Counted from the stretch's first letter, positions 26,701 through 40,859 are shown. The stretch: 64,000 nucleotides of DNA from Syngnathus acus (GCF_901709675.1 NC_051088.1:13619693-13683692); one strand, 5' to 3'. Numbers and translations are program-made. The notes: generated by a model not told the origin, from the letters alone.

Positions 26701-29059
26701 AGACAGAACTCACTGTACTACCAACCTATCAAATTCAAAGAAACATTTGGAGTGGCAGGACAGTTTGTTAAGCCAATCAAAGTAGCATCGACTTGTGTGA
26801 AGCAGAGGTGCAACTAATGCAGGAGAGTCCTGAATTTTCAATTGCTGTATTGAGTCAGCTTATATTTTATTTAATATTTTTTCCATTGCATGTTTGAATA
26901 ATGCACCTGGCCTAATTGGTTTGCTGATGTACTTGACCTTTTTTCTTTTGAATTTCATTTATGAAGCACAATTCACCATTGAAAATGTGGATTTCAAATT
27001 TTCTCTTCCTGGTATATTCAGTTGATTAGTCATGCACTTCAATTTTGTAATGTCCTAGAATTCAAATAATTTATTTGGAGACCTTCATCAGATATTAAAT
27101 TCATCAAAAATCACAAAATCCTGTAATTATATTTTTTACAGATTATTTTCCTTTTCAACCCAAAATCAATTTGAATACACTACAAATATGTTTACAGGAA
27201 GCCAGTAATGACACAAACATTGGCACTTATTTTATTCTTTCTTTAATTGATGTAGCAGCAAAAACAAAAAAATAACACAGTGTATGAACATGTACTATAG
27301 CTTGAAGCTCCCTCCAGTTAATCTGTCATAGTTAGCCTGCCAGAATTCTTTCCATGATGCAATGAGATAAAATCTCACTCTTCTCCATCTGTGCATTGTC
27401 ATCACCAAGTAAGGCATGAGAATAAGTAGGCATCTTCTCTCTCTCCTGTTGCTCTCTGCCTTCACAGCTCAGTCTAGGGATCTTGCACCAGGCCACCCTT
27501 GGATATAACCTTCAATATAGAACTGCTGCATGGTAAAATGATCAGACTTGGTTGAACACATTTTTCCTCTCATGTTTTTTCTAGCCCAAAGTGAGGTCTA
27601 ACTGTGCACATGGGTTGAGGGGCGGGGTGGGGGGGTTGGCTTGGTAAATTTGTAGACATATGCTGGTAGAAATGGGCGTTTGCACCGTTGTGAGAGCGAA
27701 CACAACAATTGATTCCAAACCAAACAAAGTTGTCTGATGTTAAGTTGGCATTTGGAGACTGCTTTCCTGGTGTCTGTGTGTCACTCACATCCCCCAACTT
27801 TTTCAACGGATACACTTTTGCGGCTCACGTTATTTTTAGTGCTTGTCCCGGCCTGACAAGAAAATGGATGGCGAGCTGTAAATGGCGTCCAAGTTGTAGT
27901 TTGGACAGCATCGTCTTAGTGCCTTGTTTACTGTTGTACACGAGTGGCACAAACCTTCGGACAAACTCCTTGTGTTTTTAAACATATTTGACCAGTAAAG
28001 ATGATTCTGGATTTTGTGTTTTTGTGTCTTTAACCAACCTTGACATTTTCTGCAGTGCAAAGACAAAGACATCCACTGAGTTTGCAAATACCACAGCATC
28101 GTCAGTGAAGTCAAGGTCACATAACAATGAGATGATCTGGTTTTGTTCTGCGGTGTGTATTAAGAGCTGCTACCTCCAAGGTTAGCAAATATGGCTAATT
28201 TCAGTCTGTATAGTCTGTAGCAGCGTAAAAACCAAAATACAATCCTATAAATGAAACCACATCCACAATTACATGCACATGTGCACAAACGTGCGCACAT
28301 TCAGGTTTATAAAAGTTTAGAGTACATATGAGTGGACACACACCTCCAGGTCCATCCCCAGGGGCCTCATTAACAGTGCTGAGCGAGACAAGAGCTCACT
28401 GTAGCCCAAGACAGCAAGAGACTATTGAGTGTACCAACAAAAGCCTCAAAGAGAACACACACACACACAGACTGCTGCACACAGCACAGGCACGGTGGAC
28501 GCACAGGAACAAAGACGCTAAAATATAGAGCACAACTTCAATCTTTTATTCGATCACAACTTACAGCTTTATTTTTGTCCGGATGCTGGTCTGAGTCGCT
28601 GTTGTCTGCCATTAATCCCTCTGGGCTTTGGTCTTCCTCGTCCCACATTAAACAGAGCAACGATTGTACCGACTGTAGAGTTGCTGAGAAAAAAAAAATA
28701 GAGCTCACAATTACAACTCATAACATCCTCAATAACCGCTCAGAACTAACGCCTAAAACAATTTCCTCTGGTGATTGCACCCACTGCCGCAAAACCTGGA
28801 ACGTTAATACGCAGGAACAACACACTGAGACAATCTGCAAGCGAATTTTCAGCACAGCATGGAAACTGTCTGCATGGAAAAGGCATCGTGATAAATATTA
28901 CTGAGCCTTTTAATACACAATAGAGATGTGGGAAGCCTGGGGAGCCTATTCAAAAAGAGAGCATTACATTTAAAGAGAGAAACAAGGTAAAGAGAAGAAC
29001 AAGCCAACGATGATAGCCGAAGCATCAGATCATCTTTACCATGGTGAGCATTAGATAGA

Positions 29060-29500
29060 AATCTGAATGCTGCTTGCTGCTTCTCTCAAGGCCAGCCAGT
29101 TTAAATAATCATGAGTGTGCCCGGGGGGACTGCTTGCTAAAGGAATGTATTTTCTAATTAGATAAAGCCACTTTTCCAATTTGCTAGCTACTTAACTATA
29201 AAGCATGGCGCTGAGCGAAGCCTCAGAGCTGTCTTGAGATGTGGCCAATCCCCGTCCCATCCAAGGCTCACAATCATATCACTGGGGAAACAATGCATTT
29301 TGCTCGGGCAATTGTTAACTATAAAGTCTGTGTTTGGGCTCCAGAAACAACTGAGGAGAATATCATTTTCATCTGAAGCCAAAACAGAATCAGATTGGCT
29401 TGAAGAGCCATTAGCAAACAGCGCATGCACTTTGGTTAACAGCAAATAAACAGATGAGGACAGTGAATGATTTCTCCTCAATTTCTTTTCATCACTCATT
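29060..29500. promoter_or_regulatory. Candidate cis-regulatory stretch
   Basis: Non-repetitive, compositionally complex sequence with TAATTA (29155-29160) followed by GATAA, and several AT-core sites. Conservation is untested. Confidence 0.2.
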
Positions 29501-32500
29501 TTTATTCAAAAATAAAATTAAAATGAGCCAAATTATAAGCACAACTTTTTTCTAAGTAACACTTGTTGCTGGCTGGTGGTAAAGATGGCTTGACATTTAG
29601 TGTAAGGCCGAAAAAAAGTACTTTTACTTTTATTATGTTCAGTGACACATCCGTTTCTTGGTTTAGAATAATAAAGGTTTGCGGGTGTGTCCATCGCAAG
29701 CAATATGAATCCAACACTGTGACAGACGATGTTTCAACATAGTGGTAAATGTCACCCATGATTTCAAACATCCACGCATTTGTCTATAAATCCATTCATC
29801 CACTCCCACGCTAGAGCGTTCCGCGATTGAACCTCTGATAAGAAGCATCCTACAGCAATGGCCTACAAGGACCTCGCCACCGCTGTGACATTGTTGATCG
29901 GTGATGTGAGATCATCTCCTGTGTTGTGAGAAGTTACAGTTATTATAAATTGGGTGCTTGGGATGATCATGATGCATGTGATGATGTATGAAAGCGGTGA
30001 ACCGGCATTTCAATGATGGTAGCTATTAGATCAAATTGAATGAAAATAGACTGAAAGTCTTCTAATGGTTTTGAGTAAAACTTCCCCCAAAGATATGATG
30101 AGAATCATGACTGTCGACCCATAATAGAATTAACACATGAGAAAATTAAATATACTCTGACTTGATCGGTTTCTTTTTTTTTTTTTTTTAATCGTGACAA
30201 TTTCAGGCTCGACGAAGCTTATATTGGCCAATTTAGGCAGAGGTTAATAGGATCCTATCAGGGTTGGATTCTTCATTGGCCATAAAAACAAACGTCTTCC
30301 CGTCTGTTCTGCTTATCTATCCATCTATCTGTCTCGATAGCTTGCTATCTATCAGTTTGTTAAGAAACATTTGTGTCATCAGGCATGAGGACAAGCGTGA
30401 ACACGGAGTGGTAGCTTCATTTCAAGGTTCATTGTTTCCGCTTAGACGTGAACTGCATGAACTTGTAGGTGCATTCATGGTCTAATTGGCAGTGAAGGAT
30501 TGTGTTATTATTTATTTGTCTAGTTATTTGCCAGCTTAGACTTCTGGGGTCAATGAAGCAGAAAATTGCCGTGCAAATATATATTACACACCATACATGG
30601 TAGATTTGTTGTCTCCATAGAAACCGGTTTCCATTTTCTGTTGCTGAAGCAGACTGATTGATAAACTCGCTGTAAAAAAAAAAAAATCATGCATAAATAA
30701 AAAGATGACAAGTGGACATGTGATGCAGTGTTTACAAATTGACAGGAAGATACAGAAGGCTGTATTTACGTGAATAATAAATGAAGTAATGACCAGCTGA
30801 GGGGACATTTCAGCTGCAGCTGCTTTTCATGTGCATTTCATTCTCAACGCATATTGAGATGGTTGAACAAAGCAAATATGTAGTTGAAATGCTTCCAAGA
30901 GTAGCAGATAGAATTTCATTCAAGTTGGGTTTTCATATGTATGCACTGGTCATCATATAACAAATATGAATTCATATTGAGATGCATGAATGAACTGGAG
31001 AGTCTCCGTGGCATTGAAAAACAGCAAAAAAGGGGAACAGATTAGATTGTTCCAGAAGGCCCTGAGAAAGTGGTGGAGAAAAGAATAAGCTGTTTTGTGT
31101 ACAATGTGTAATACCCTCTCCTCAGAATTTTAACATGGATTTCTTTCCTGGATATTATCACCATCGAGGTAGGTGCAGGAGCTCCTGTGTTTATCTTGAT
31201 TGTCTTTTGACTGGCTGAAACCCACAAGCGTCCCGTAGTATCGGATAGATGTCTGCTCTGCAAATCCTCCATAAACCTTAATCCTTGTGTAGAATAAAAC
31301 AGACGGATCCAAAAATGAAATGGTGGATGAGGAGTGATGATGAAACCCAGTCAGGGTATCTGCTCACAAGCTATTCATTTCCCAATCAGACATCCTTAGC
31401 GTGCACTCAATCTGCCTCCATTACAGAGTAGACGTGTCCCCTTGTGCGTTGTGCTCCGGTGTCAATCCCATCTGACACGTTGCGCTTACCTATGGTGTCA
31501 CTGCAAAATGACAAATCTGCAACCCCAGTGGAACTTTTACCTGTGCTCATCATCGGCAGAAAATTGTCTTCTTTTCACTCGCCTGGCTCTATTTCATGCG
31601 GTCATTTGCAGGGCTGTAGGACACCGCCAGACCTTGTCAGCTCATTTCTAAGAGTTATTTAGGATTTTAAGTGAAATGAGAATGATCACAGTAGATTGTT
31701 TCTGTGGAAAAAATACAAATGCAACATTGTGTTGTTCTATTGACGTGTGTAAGTCTGACATGAGGTGTGTATATTTCAACAGTATATATCATATAATATG
31801 CATAGGAAGAACATCTCACATCTCCATGCAGAGGAGTGCAATATTATATTATTATTTTAATTATATTATATAGCATTACTAGTCTCCTGATCAAAACAGT
31901 CTCCTTAAAATACCATTAATAATTTTCTAAATTACCATCTTTGGAAATTGAAATAAGTGTAATTTATGAAGTCTTTACGTAATTATTAAGATATCATGGT
32001 ATTTTAAAGCCTTGAGTATTATACAACTTGAGAATCATAGAAAATCAAATATTTTTGTTTAATCGTGGTGTGTGTCAGGAACCTATTTTGTGGAGTATGC
32101 TACGGTTACACTGTTTCCGGAAGCCGCGAATGCACCAAATGCCCAAATCTGTACTCTTGTTTTCTCACAGTCTATGAAGGTGTCTGACGGGGTTGCCAAG
32201 TTCTGAAGGCACATCACATTTCAGACCGCAGTTTAGCACGGAGGCCAGTATGTTCCCTCCTGGCCTGTTACGTTTTGTCAAGGCTCACTACGATTCGGAC
32301 ATGGATGCCGGGTAGCCTTGTGGCCAGCCCAGGCAGAGTCAAATGAAGTTCAAGGCCTGGCACCAGAGTCAACATCAGTTTACGGAGTTACTTGTACACT
32401 GCCACTCAGATCATATTTTATATTAGTTTGCTGTCAACAAATAATGCACTAATCCATCCTAAAGTTGTTCACAAACATTCAACACTAATCAGGCACGCCG

Positions 32501-33299
32501 CGGTGGGCATTTTGGAAAATTAAACACTCGGCTTAGCTTTTTGAAGAGTTACAAGTGGCAAATGTGTTGGGGTCTATTATGTTACTGTCAGGTTTTATGT
32601 TCATTTCATTTTTACAATGACTGACAAGAGTTTACATCTGTACGTGGACTGCTGTAGCAAATGTTCTGATAATTTAAACATCTCACCAGGCAGCCGCTGG
32701 AATCACAGACCGACAGTTTGCCTGCAGAGCCAGGCTGATACCCGCCCTAGTTTCTAATAATCTTTGACTGCTACAAATTGCCTATTCTGTTTGTTATTGT
32801 TATTTTGTTTTTAAAAAATGGTTTAGGGAGGGCGTCAGTTTAGTGTTACAACAATAGGTAATTCAACATTTTCTGCATAATCTCTTGTGCAAATGCAAAC
32901 TTGTATTGCTACACACCATCTGTTGATCAATCTAAGCAACTACCTTAGGGCAACGAAAGATAGTCAGGGCACTAAACGGAAACTTATTTGTCCAATACTC
33001 TGTTTTATGACCAAATAATGAAAGAGCTAATGACTGCACTTTTTGGTTTAGTGCTAATTAACAGATGTTTGCACAGTTGCTCACTTAATGCCAGCAGAAG
33101 ACTGTGCATGAATGCAGAATATGAAAAGAAAACAATTTCCAAGCACAAGTCTTTAGTTTGTTGTCTGAAAGACGCTGAACAAACATGGCAATCAAAAGTG
33201 TGTGAAGAACAAAAGCCATGATCAAACTAGTGGCTTGCATCAATTCCAGTCCAAGTCACAATCTCCCGAATCCGCATCTCTTCTGAAGACTAATTCTGC

Positions 33300-33445
33300 A
33301 TTTTTCCAATCGGTCAATTTAGCGGCTGCTTTTATTAGGCACCAACACCGGACAATTAGTCTGTTTGCTTTTTCCATTGTCCAGCCCTTCGTGGCTCCTG
33401 AATGTTCATCGCTAAAATAAATTAGAAAAAGAAGGGACAATAAGG
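33300..33445. promoter_or_regulatory. Candidate SOX-type site cluster
   Basis: ACAAT (33352-33356), CCATTGT (33374-33380) and ACAAT (33437-33441) lie in opposing orientations within 90 bp, the arrangement seen at SOX-dimer enhancers. Conservation and activity are untested. Confidence 0.2.
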
Positions 33446-33979
33446 TAGCTTCAACTCCATTCAGCTTCCATTCTTCTACCAATCGGATCAAACGTATTTT
33501 CCAGCGTTATAACGATATATGTTCTCTGATAACTCCAAATTGGCCATACTAGTTGTGCATCAGATTCCGCTTAACTATTCCCTATACCACGTTTCACAGT
33601 CGCTCTTTTGAGTAGCTTGGCATCAACCATAGCCATTCCACTTGTCGTGTGCAGCCAGCTGTCACGGCCGACTGTCGGATCAATCCGGTTTGTCTGGGAA
33701 GCTGAAAATGTACAGATCGTCCTTAGCGCAGTGTTTCCGACGCTTCCTCCATGTTCCTCGAGATTCACTTTGTTGTTAGCGCTCCTCTCAGAAGGGAACT
33801 GACTGTGACTGGGAAATCAGATAAATGTTTAATGCTTTCATCGTATTATTGCATATACAAAAGAAATCGATATACGACTGGTATTGAATTCAAAAGTCAA
33901 GGATAATAACTTAACTTGCTGTAAAAAAGATTAATACAAATCTTAACATTATTTATCACGCATGAAATTCTGGTTCACA

Positions 33980-34058
33980 CAGGATTTGCTTTTGCAGGCC
34001 ACATAAAATGACAGAGTGGTCCAGATTTGGCCCCCGGGTGTTGAGTTTGACACCACTG
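33980..34058. mobile_element. 3' fragment of hAT-like MITE
   Basis: The sequence TTTTGCAGGCCACATAAAAT, then GGCCCCCGGGTG and GAGTTTGACACCACTG, matches the right part of the element at 1682-1966. Confidence 0.6.
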
Positions 34059-34926
34059 CGTTAGATGTTTCAACCGGAAGAACGCAGCTATTAGGATTTT
34101 AGGACGAATGCCCGAAAGTATTTACATGCATAATGCGCTGAATACAGTGTGAAAGTCGAGTGCTGTGGAAGGAGAAAACAGCTACAGTCTCAGTAAGTGC
34201 ATCACTCAGCTAAGTGCTGATAGCCTTATCATTAGGCGCCACAGAAAGCTTACAGCCAAACGCTGCACATCAGTGCACCGCTGCTTTTGTTTTTGTCTGT
34301 GAAAGAAAGCCACAGACCGACAGACAGAGATAGTCTGTAATGAGTTTTCTAAAAGTGTGATTTTTATGAATTCATCATAAAAAGAGTGAGTAAATGCAGG
34401 GACAGGGTGTTGTGTTTGAAATGAAAGGCAGGAGGGTAAAAGGAGGATGGAGAGAAGGAAATTGTGGAGCCTCTGGTGATGATACGGCCGATAACAGAAG
34501 CAAGTGTGTGTTTGTGGGGGTGGAAGGTTACTGTGGCCATGTTGTAAAATAAAATTTGACATTGATGTACGAGTCTGAAGTTGCCAAGACTGAACACACA
34601 CACACACACAAAATATCTTAGTGCAGTTGAACCACAATGAGCTTCACAGGTCAGTTACTGCCTTTTGGGAAGTTCACATCAATCTTACTCGCCAACCAAA
34701 ACGCCAAGAGATTCATTATTTAATGATCAGTCAATTCGTTTTACAGTCAGGACAATATAATGACAATAGGCGAATCCAGAGGACACTTATTGTTACTGAT
34801 ATCTATTATTTTTCTATAAATGTTTTTTAATTTTTTAGTTTTATGCTGAAAAGACAGTTTAAGTGCGCATTAAAGATGAGGATGGACTAATGAGAGCCTC
34901 TGAAAGATTCCAGCCCCAGCCTTCCT

Positions 34927-35121
34927 GTGTGGAGTTTGCATGTTCTCCCCGTGCCTGTGTGGTTTTCCTACGAGTGCACCGGTTTCCTACCATGGCATGT
35001 TAGACCGGTTGACCACTCCAAATTGTTTGTAGGTGTGCTTGCGAGTGTGAAAGGTTGTTTGTCGATGTGTGGCATGCAATTGGCTGGTGACCGGTTCATG
35101 GTGTACTCAGCCTACCGCCCC
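34927..35121. repeat. Widespread fish interspersed repeat fragment
   Basis: It opens with GTGTGGAGTTTGCATGTTCT, a sequence seen very often in fish genomes, followed by CACCGGTTTCCTACC, ATTGGCTGGTGACCGGTTCA and ending TACTCAGCCTACCGCCC. Diverged. Confidence 0.6.
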
Positions 35122-36348
35122 AGGAATCAGTGTCAGGAGTGAAATTATAGCCACACTATATTCCTACTAGTCTATAAATTTCTTGGGGTTGAGTCCTTCA
35201 TCACACACAAGATATTTGGTCAGACCCTCTGACCCTGCAGAAGTGAGTTATTGGAGATTTGTCTTTTACGGATATTCATTCAGGCTTGCTGCCAGGCTGC
35301 GACGTCCAATGACAAAAGCTCAATTTTTCACAACTGTTCATTTTTTAGGGCCCCTGAAAATGTACAAAATGAAAGTGTATGCTTGGAATCAAAATGGCAT
35401 TCAAATCTTAATTACAGAAGCACCTCTAGGCAGCTTTCGGGTGATCAGGAGGTTACGCGCTCAAATGCAAGAAGATGTGTCTGATCTTAAGATACTTTGT
35501 GGACACATCACACTGGTGCAGAACCAACTGGCTTTGTCTGGATTATTTTTAGATTCATTATGTCTGATTACCGCCGAAACCCAGCAGTACTTTGAAAAGC
35601 TCACTCGGCGATCCATTAAATTAACCAAAGACCTTTTAAATGAAGCAAATCAAAAGAGCGAAACTAACAATTAGTACAGCTCTGAGAATAGTATCGGCTG
35701 AGCTAAGGCAAAATCACGGCACAGGCGATTGGGCCTTGAGGATGAAAAGTTTGGGAAAGTGAAGAGAAAAAAAAATAATAAACTCCACGGAAACTTTCTT
35801 CAATTAAACCAAGGGAATATTGTCACTTCTATGTGTATGCTTATTTGAAGTCCAATATGTTTTAATGTCGCTAATATTAAAAAACAAAATAGCTGTTTGC
35901 TTCTTACTTAGTTTGCTTCTTCCTTTGATGAAACCGTTTTTAAATGAGCAAGAGATATTTGATCCCGTGAGTTTAAAGAAATGTCTACCACGAGGTGGGT
36001 AAAAAATATACGTATATATATTTTAAAAAAGTGTGCAAGCTGAAAACAAACAAAACAAAGAGCCTCGGTTGTCACCATTTCGACAGACATTGGGAAGAAT
36101 TAGCCGCCAAAGCACTCAGAGGGAACAAAAGCGAGTTGGCTTTGTTATTTTAATGATCTGAAGGCTACAGCAGTAACTTTGACTTTTCTTGAAGCACTTT
36201 TACTGTAGTGGCCTATTGCTTGATTGTACAAACTCCTCCCAGGAAAAATGGCTGGAAGAGAAGATGAAATATTGGTTGGAAATTGTGCCCATAAGAGGAC
36301 TGACAGAGCCACGAAAACCAAAAAATAGGGTTGTTCATGCGCCTTGAA
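35122..36348. other. Intergenic DNA with one long stop-free frame
   Basis: A 163-codon stop-free frame at 35183-35674 begins with TTG, not ATG, and shows no recognised family. Otherwise nothing seen. Confidence 0.45.
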
Positions 36349-37074
36349 TACAGTCGTATGTAAAAATTTGGGCACCCCTGATCATTTTCATGATTTTTCT
36401 TTATAAATCATTGGTTGTTTGGATCAGTAATTTCAGTTAAATATATCATAGCAGACAAACAGTGATATTTGAGAAGTGAAATTAAGTTTATAGGATTTAC
36501 AGAAAGTGTGCAATCATTACTTGAACAAAAGTAGGCAGGTGCATAAATTTGGGCACCCCAACAGAAAAATCCTCCTTTTGCAGAAATAACAGCCTCGAAA
36601 CACTTCTTATAGCTTCCAATGAGAGTCTGGATTCTGGTTGAAGGTATTTCTTTACAAATCATCTCCAGTTACGGGTATTTAAGGTGGCCAGTTGCAAATT
36701 GTTCTCTTCTTTGCATCTTCTCTGAAGAGTGGCAACATGGAAAATGGTCAAAAATGCCTTCAACCTGAATCCAGACCCTCGTTGGAAGCTAAAGGAAGTG
36801 TTTAGAGACTGTTATTTCTGCAGAAGGAGGATCTACTAAATATTGATGTCATTTTTCTGTTGGGGTGCCCAAATATATGCACCTGCCTACATTTGTTTAG
36901 ATAATGATTGCATAATTTCTGTAAATCCTATAAACTTCATTTCACTTCTCAAATATCACTGTGTTTGTCTGCTATATGATATATTTAACTGAAATTGCTG
37001 AGCCGAACAACCAATGATTTATAAAGGAAAATCTTGAAAATTATCAGGGGTGCCCAAACTTTTGCATACGACTA
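36349..37074. mobile_element. 726-bp near-palindromic Tc1/mariner-like element
   Basis: The termini TACAGTCGTATGTAAAAATT and its imperfect complement (ending GCATACGACTA) carry TA at both outer ends, the Tc1/mariner target site. The inverted arms run about 36349-36649 and 36751-37074, each with two GGGCACCCC/GGGGTGCCC motifs, leaving only about 100 bp unpaired. No transposase frame is present, so it is non-autonomous. Confidence 0.85.
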
Positions 37075-37344
37075 TTTGAAGATCTGTTCAAAGCTCTGCC
37101 TCTCATACACATACCAGTTTGATCTTTGGCCTCACCTATTGTGTGGTGAATAGGAATCATAAAAACAGTCGTTTTCTTTTCTTGAGTGTATCGCATTCCA
37201 AATGTTTCCATTCAGTAGACAGCTCAACTGCTGCTGATTTTCAGATTGTTTGGTCAGGCAACAAACCTGAAATGGTCATCCAAAGACAATTTGTGTTCAA
37301 AGCAATCTGCAATCAAAATGTTTTATTTCTCTTTGGGAGAGCTT

Positions 37345-37455
37345 TCCATCCATCCATCCATCATTTACATTCAGGCCGTGCGAGAGCGGAGGTGACGATG
37401 GCCACCAGCTATGGGCAAGCGAGAAACTCTGGACCGGTCACCTGCCAATCACAGT
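37345..37455. repeat. Fish interspersed repeat fragment, opposite orientation
   Basis: A CATC run is followed by CCACCAGCTATGGGCAAGCG and CTGGACCGGTCACCTGCCAATCACAG. The latter is the complement of the GATTGGCTGGTGACCGGTT part of the family at 34927-35121. Confidence 0.45.
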
Positions 37456-40400
37456 AAATTATAGATGGCAACACTCTGAAAACCACACGTCCAAATTTGG
37501 TCTTTTTTACAGTTAATGGAGTGGCCACATTTTGGCCATCCATCATTACATCAGGCCTTCTCCAAAACGTCACTTTGTAAACACTGAGCTGCATGTTATG
37601 CAATTGTTGAAACTCGTGATAGGTGGGAGAGGTTACCAATGCTATGTTCCTATTTAAATGTCAAGTTGTCTTTCTTTGCATATTTATGCCGTGAAAGATG
37701 GGGAAAAGATCCTACATGAAGAAATGTGTTAGCCCATCCGAGTCATTAATTAAAGTTTTATTCAAGAGCTCTAATCTCTCTCATTTCTTGAATACATGAT
37801 CAGTCAAGCAAAAAGAAAACAACCACCATGGAGCAAAAAAAAAAAAAAAAGGGTCCATTAACATAAATACTCAGAGTGCCCGTGGCGCACTCATCAACAT
37901 GGTATACCACTTAGAGACAATTTCAACACACTTATTACTCCTGAGTCACTGTAGCAGACTCAGTCATTTGAACATGATACATATCTGCATTGCTGTAACA
38001 TGCAAACCAGTGCCAAGGTCTATAAAATATTCAAAATGTGATATTACACTGAGATTAAAAAAAGTTTGGTCCTGCAAAAGCATGCAGATAGACACTCTGC
38101 TCAGTTAGCAGGGTTGCTCCATTTTTTTTTTTTGTCAGCTCAAGCCGAAAATATAGATAGATGGTTACGACCCACAACACAATTCTTGACTTGACACAAA
38201 GTTTGGAAACGGCTGATGCGGTATATAGTATACAACTGCCAATGTCAGCTCTATGAATAACTACTACACTGACAATGACACTGCATGCTGCAAAAGCACT
38301 TTTTGCTGGAAATATAATAACAATTCAAAGGCTTATAGAGAATACAGTACACCGGCCAGTCTCAGCAATATTCGACTTCTCACACTTTTCCCTCTTGCCT
38401 GCAAATGTTTTAAAATGTTGTGATTCACTCAGTTTGTTCATCAGAGCCAATTCTTTAATCCTTTCCAGTTCTACCTCGTAAAAGTGACATAGGAACTGGA
38501 TTGCGCAACCAAAAACCACCCACAGACAGAAAATTTAAAAAAATGCAACTGTTTTATTTTGCCACAAAAACATGTCGCAATTGTCCCAAAGGAACAAAAA
38601 GGAAGGCAAACAAGGCACAAGGAATTAAAAAAATTCACAATGAACAAAGTCCACAAAACAGATTCAAAGTGGGACTCACCACGACGTGAACCATGACAAC
38701 TGACAGCAAACACAAACGGAACTGAACTGAACAGAACAGAACAGAACAGAACTGTATGAAAGCAGGGAAGCTAAATACAAGCCAATTGACGAGACAACAA
38801 GAAACACCCCGCAAGTGGCTGAGGAAGCTGATTGGAAGACACAAAGAACCCGGGTGACAAGCTCAGGTGGAAATAAAATACCTAACCAACAGGACAGAAC
38901 ATGAACCAGAAGAAAGCAAAATAACATGAAACAACCAAATCTGAATAAAAACACAGATCATGACAATCCGAATCATATCTTAAAACCCAGAAATCATTTT
39001 TGGGGCGGTGAAAGGTCACATATGCATTTTTTTTATTGACTATTAATTTGGTCTGCAATTTGGTCTTCACCAAATTTTTAATTGCAGTGTGTCAACCCCT
39101 CAAGAGTACCACCATAGTTGCCAAATCTCACACGCTGCATAACAATCTGTTTCGGCTGCCTTGCTCAGCGGACTTTAAATATTTACTGGCCTCCATAAAC
39201 TCCCTGCTGCTACCTGACAACTATAAGGTTGTTTGTGGCTTTCATAAAAAGAACAACATAGCCAATATTTATATTATTAAAGTTTAGGTCCCATGAACTT
39301 TAAAAACCCATTTCTACATCACCATTATCAAACAAGCAAACAATAACTACAGTATGTGAGTTCAAAGCTCGACTTCCATGTCACCGGCACCTTTCCCAGC
39401 ACTTTTGATTTACTTGTGTGTTTTTTATGAGAGCATTATTGAAGATCACCTCTGAAAATGGAAGCTACTGGTGCATATGCTATCAGGCTCTTCCGTGTGT
39501 ACAGAGATGTGGCATTTGGAAAAAGATGAGGTGGGGGGGCGATAGTATGGAGGCAGGATGGAGAGTAGGGGGGGTCAGTCGAGCGACAAACATACACCGG
39601 TGTACCGTGTGGCAACAAATTGCCTCGCTCCTTCCTGCTACCTGGCGCAGGGACGGAGAAGCAACCTGTCAGTGAGTGAGGGGGCTGGCTGAATGACTTC
39701 ACATCACCCTTTCAGCTCCAGCAACTTCCCATTTATATTGTAATGCAAATCCACGGCCTGTCCCAGATGGTGCTTTTCCAGCATCGTGGGTGCATAGAAA
39801 TATGATTATTTATCTCAAGCACTTCTTTAATGTACCCTCCTCCACCCGCTGCTAGCTGTCCCCCGCACACTTCATTGGCACTACTTCAAAGTCTGAGAAG
39901 TCTGATGTTCATCTCCTTCATGGTTAACCTGAAGAAGAAAAAAAGAATAGGCGGAAGGTGTCAAAGAACCCAAGAGATTACAGGAAGGCATCAAAGTGCA
40001 CAAGTCACAAAGGAGAGGAGCGGGGAGGTGGATTTGGTCGGTAATTTTCCCAGCGTTAAGTGCACCCATGCTGAGAAAAATATCATCCACATGCACATCG
40101 CTCTTTATTGAGATCATTTCAAAGCACATTCATCCCCAACTTCCGAGTAAAATCTCCTCGAACTTGCATATTTGTGTCCAAGCTCATCCCACATTTCAAG
40201 AGCACAAGTGTTAGGTGTCTTGAAATCTTTATATTGAGTCCGTGTGATTGTTTTCCGACAGTATATCTGCCCTTGAGATTGACTGTCAACCAATCAAGAG
40301 TAAGTCCAAACTTGCACTGTCATGAACCTACCGTGTTGTGTCACATACTAAAATGTTAAAAGGTTGCGCAGAGGCTGTCAAAGCCTTTTTTATTCACTGT

Positions 40401-40690
40401 TGTGTTTTTAATCAAAGAAAGACAAAATTTGAATTGGCATCAGTTTTAAATTCCCCCACTAAAGACAATAAAATAAAATAGCGTGCTGCTATGCACAAAT
40501 GAAATGAAAACTGCTAATTATATAAAAAAATACACACACAATAAACAATGAATAATTAAAATGGTCCCTCACTAAGCTTGATGAGCACCTATTACTGTAT
40601 TTTCTTACATTTAATACTTGATCCTTTGTGCTCTCATCGTCCACTTTTTCAAAGAAACCGATTGGTTGTTTGTTGTTAAGCTAAATCAAT
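37456..40690. other. Intergenic DNA, possible repeat at 38480-38960
   Basis: No exon recognised. 38480-38960 is A-rich on the plus strand with a (GAACA)n run at about 38728-38750 and an ending CACAGATCATGACAATC typical of some fish interspersed repeats; its family is not determined. Confidence 0.4.
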
Positions 40691-40859
40691 TACCGTATTG
40701 GCCCGGATATAAGACGACCCTGATTATAAGACGACCCCCTCTTTTTCAAGACTCAAGTTTGTAAAAAGCGACCCCGAATGTAAGATGACCCCCCCCCCCC
40801 CCTTTTTCAGTTTTATTTTAATGAAAAAAAACTCGTCTTATATTCGGGCCAACACGGTA
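40691..40859. mobile_element. MITE with TA target site next to a CT microsatellite
   Basis: It begins TACCGTATTGGCCCGGATAT and ends CGTCTTATATTCGGGCC followed by AACACGGTA, an imperfect inverted pair with outer TA dinucleotides. AAGACGACCC motifs and a C-homopolymer (about 40788-40802) lie inside. It differs from the 22000 MITE in internal sequence but shares the TACCGTA tip. Confidence 0.8.

Larger units (their letters stand above)
23701..33979. other. Gene desert block, no exon recognised
   Basis: AT-rich with ATAAA-rich low complexity near 24135-24205, a short CATC run at 26085-26104 and a T tract near 30173-30189. Stop-free frames up to 159 codons occur, but they show no recognisable protein pattern. 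Confidence 0.5.

Noticed and set aside
28425-28904. 159-codon plus-strand frame
   Set aside because: Low-complexity HTHTH start from a CA run, no family pattern, no splice context.
32485-32510. AGGCACGCCGCGG resembling miR-124
   Set aside because: Only a partial match to the mature sequence and no precursor-like stem in the flanks.
35183-35674. 163-codon stop-free plus-strand frame
   Set aside because: It begins at TTG; the first good ATG leaves about 120 codons. There is no recognised domain and no clear splice or promoter context. This is within chance for a desert of this size.
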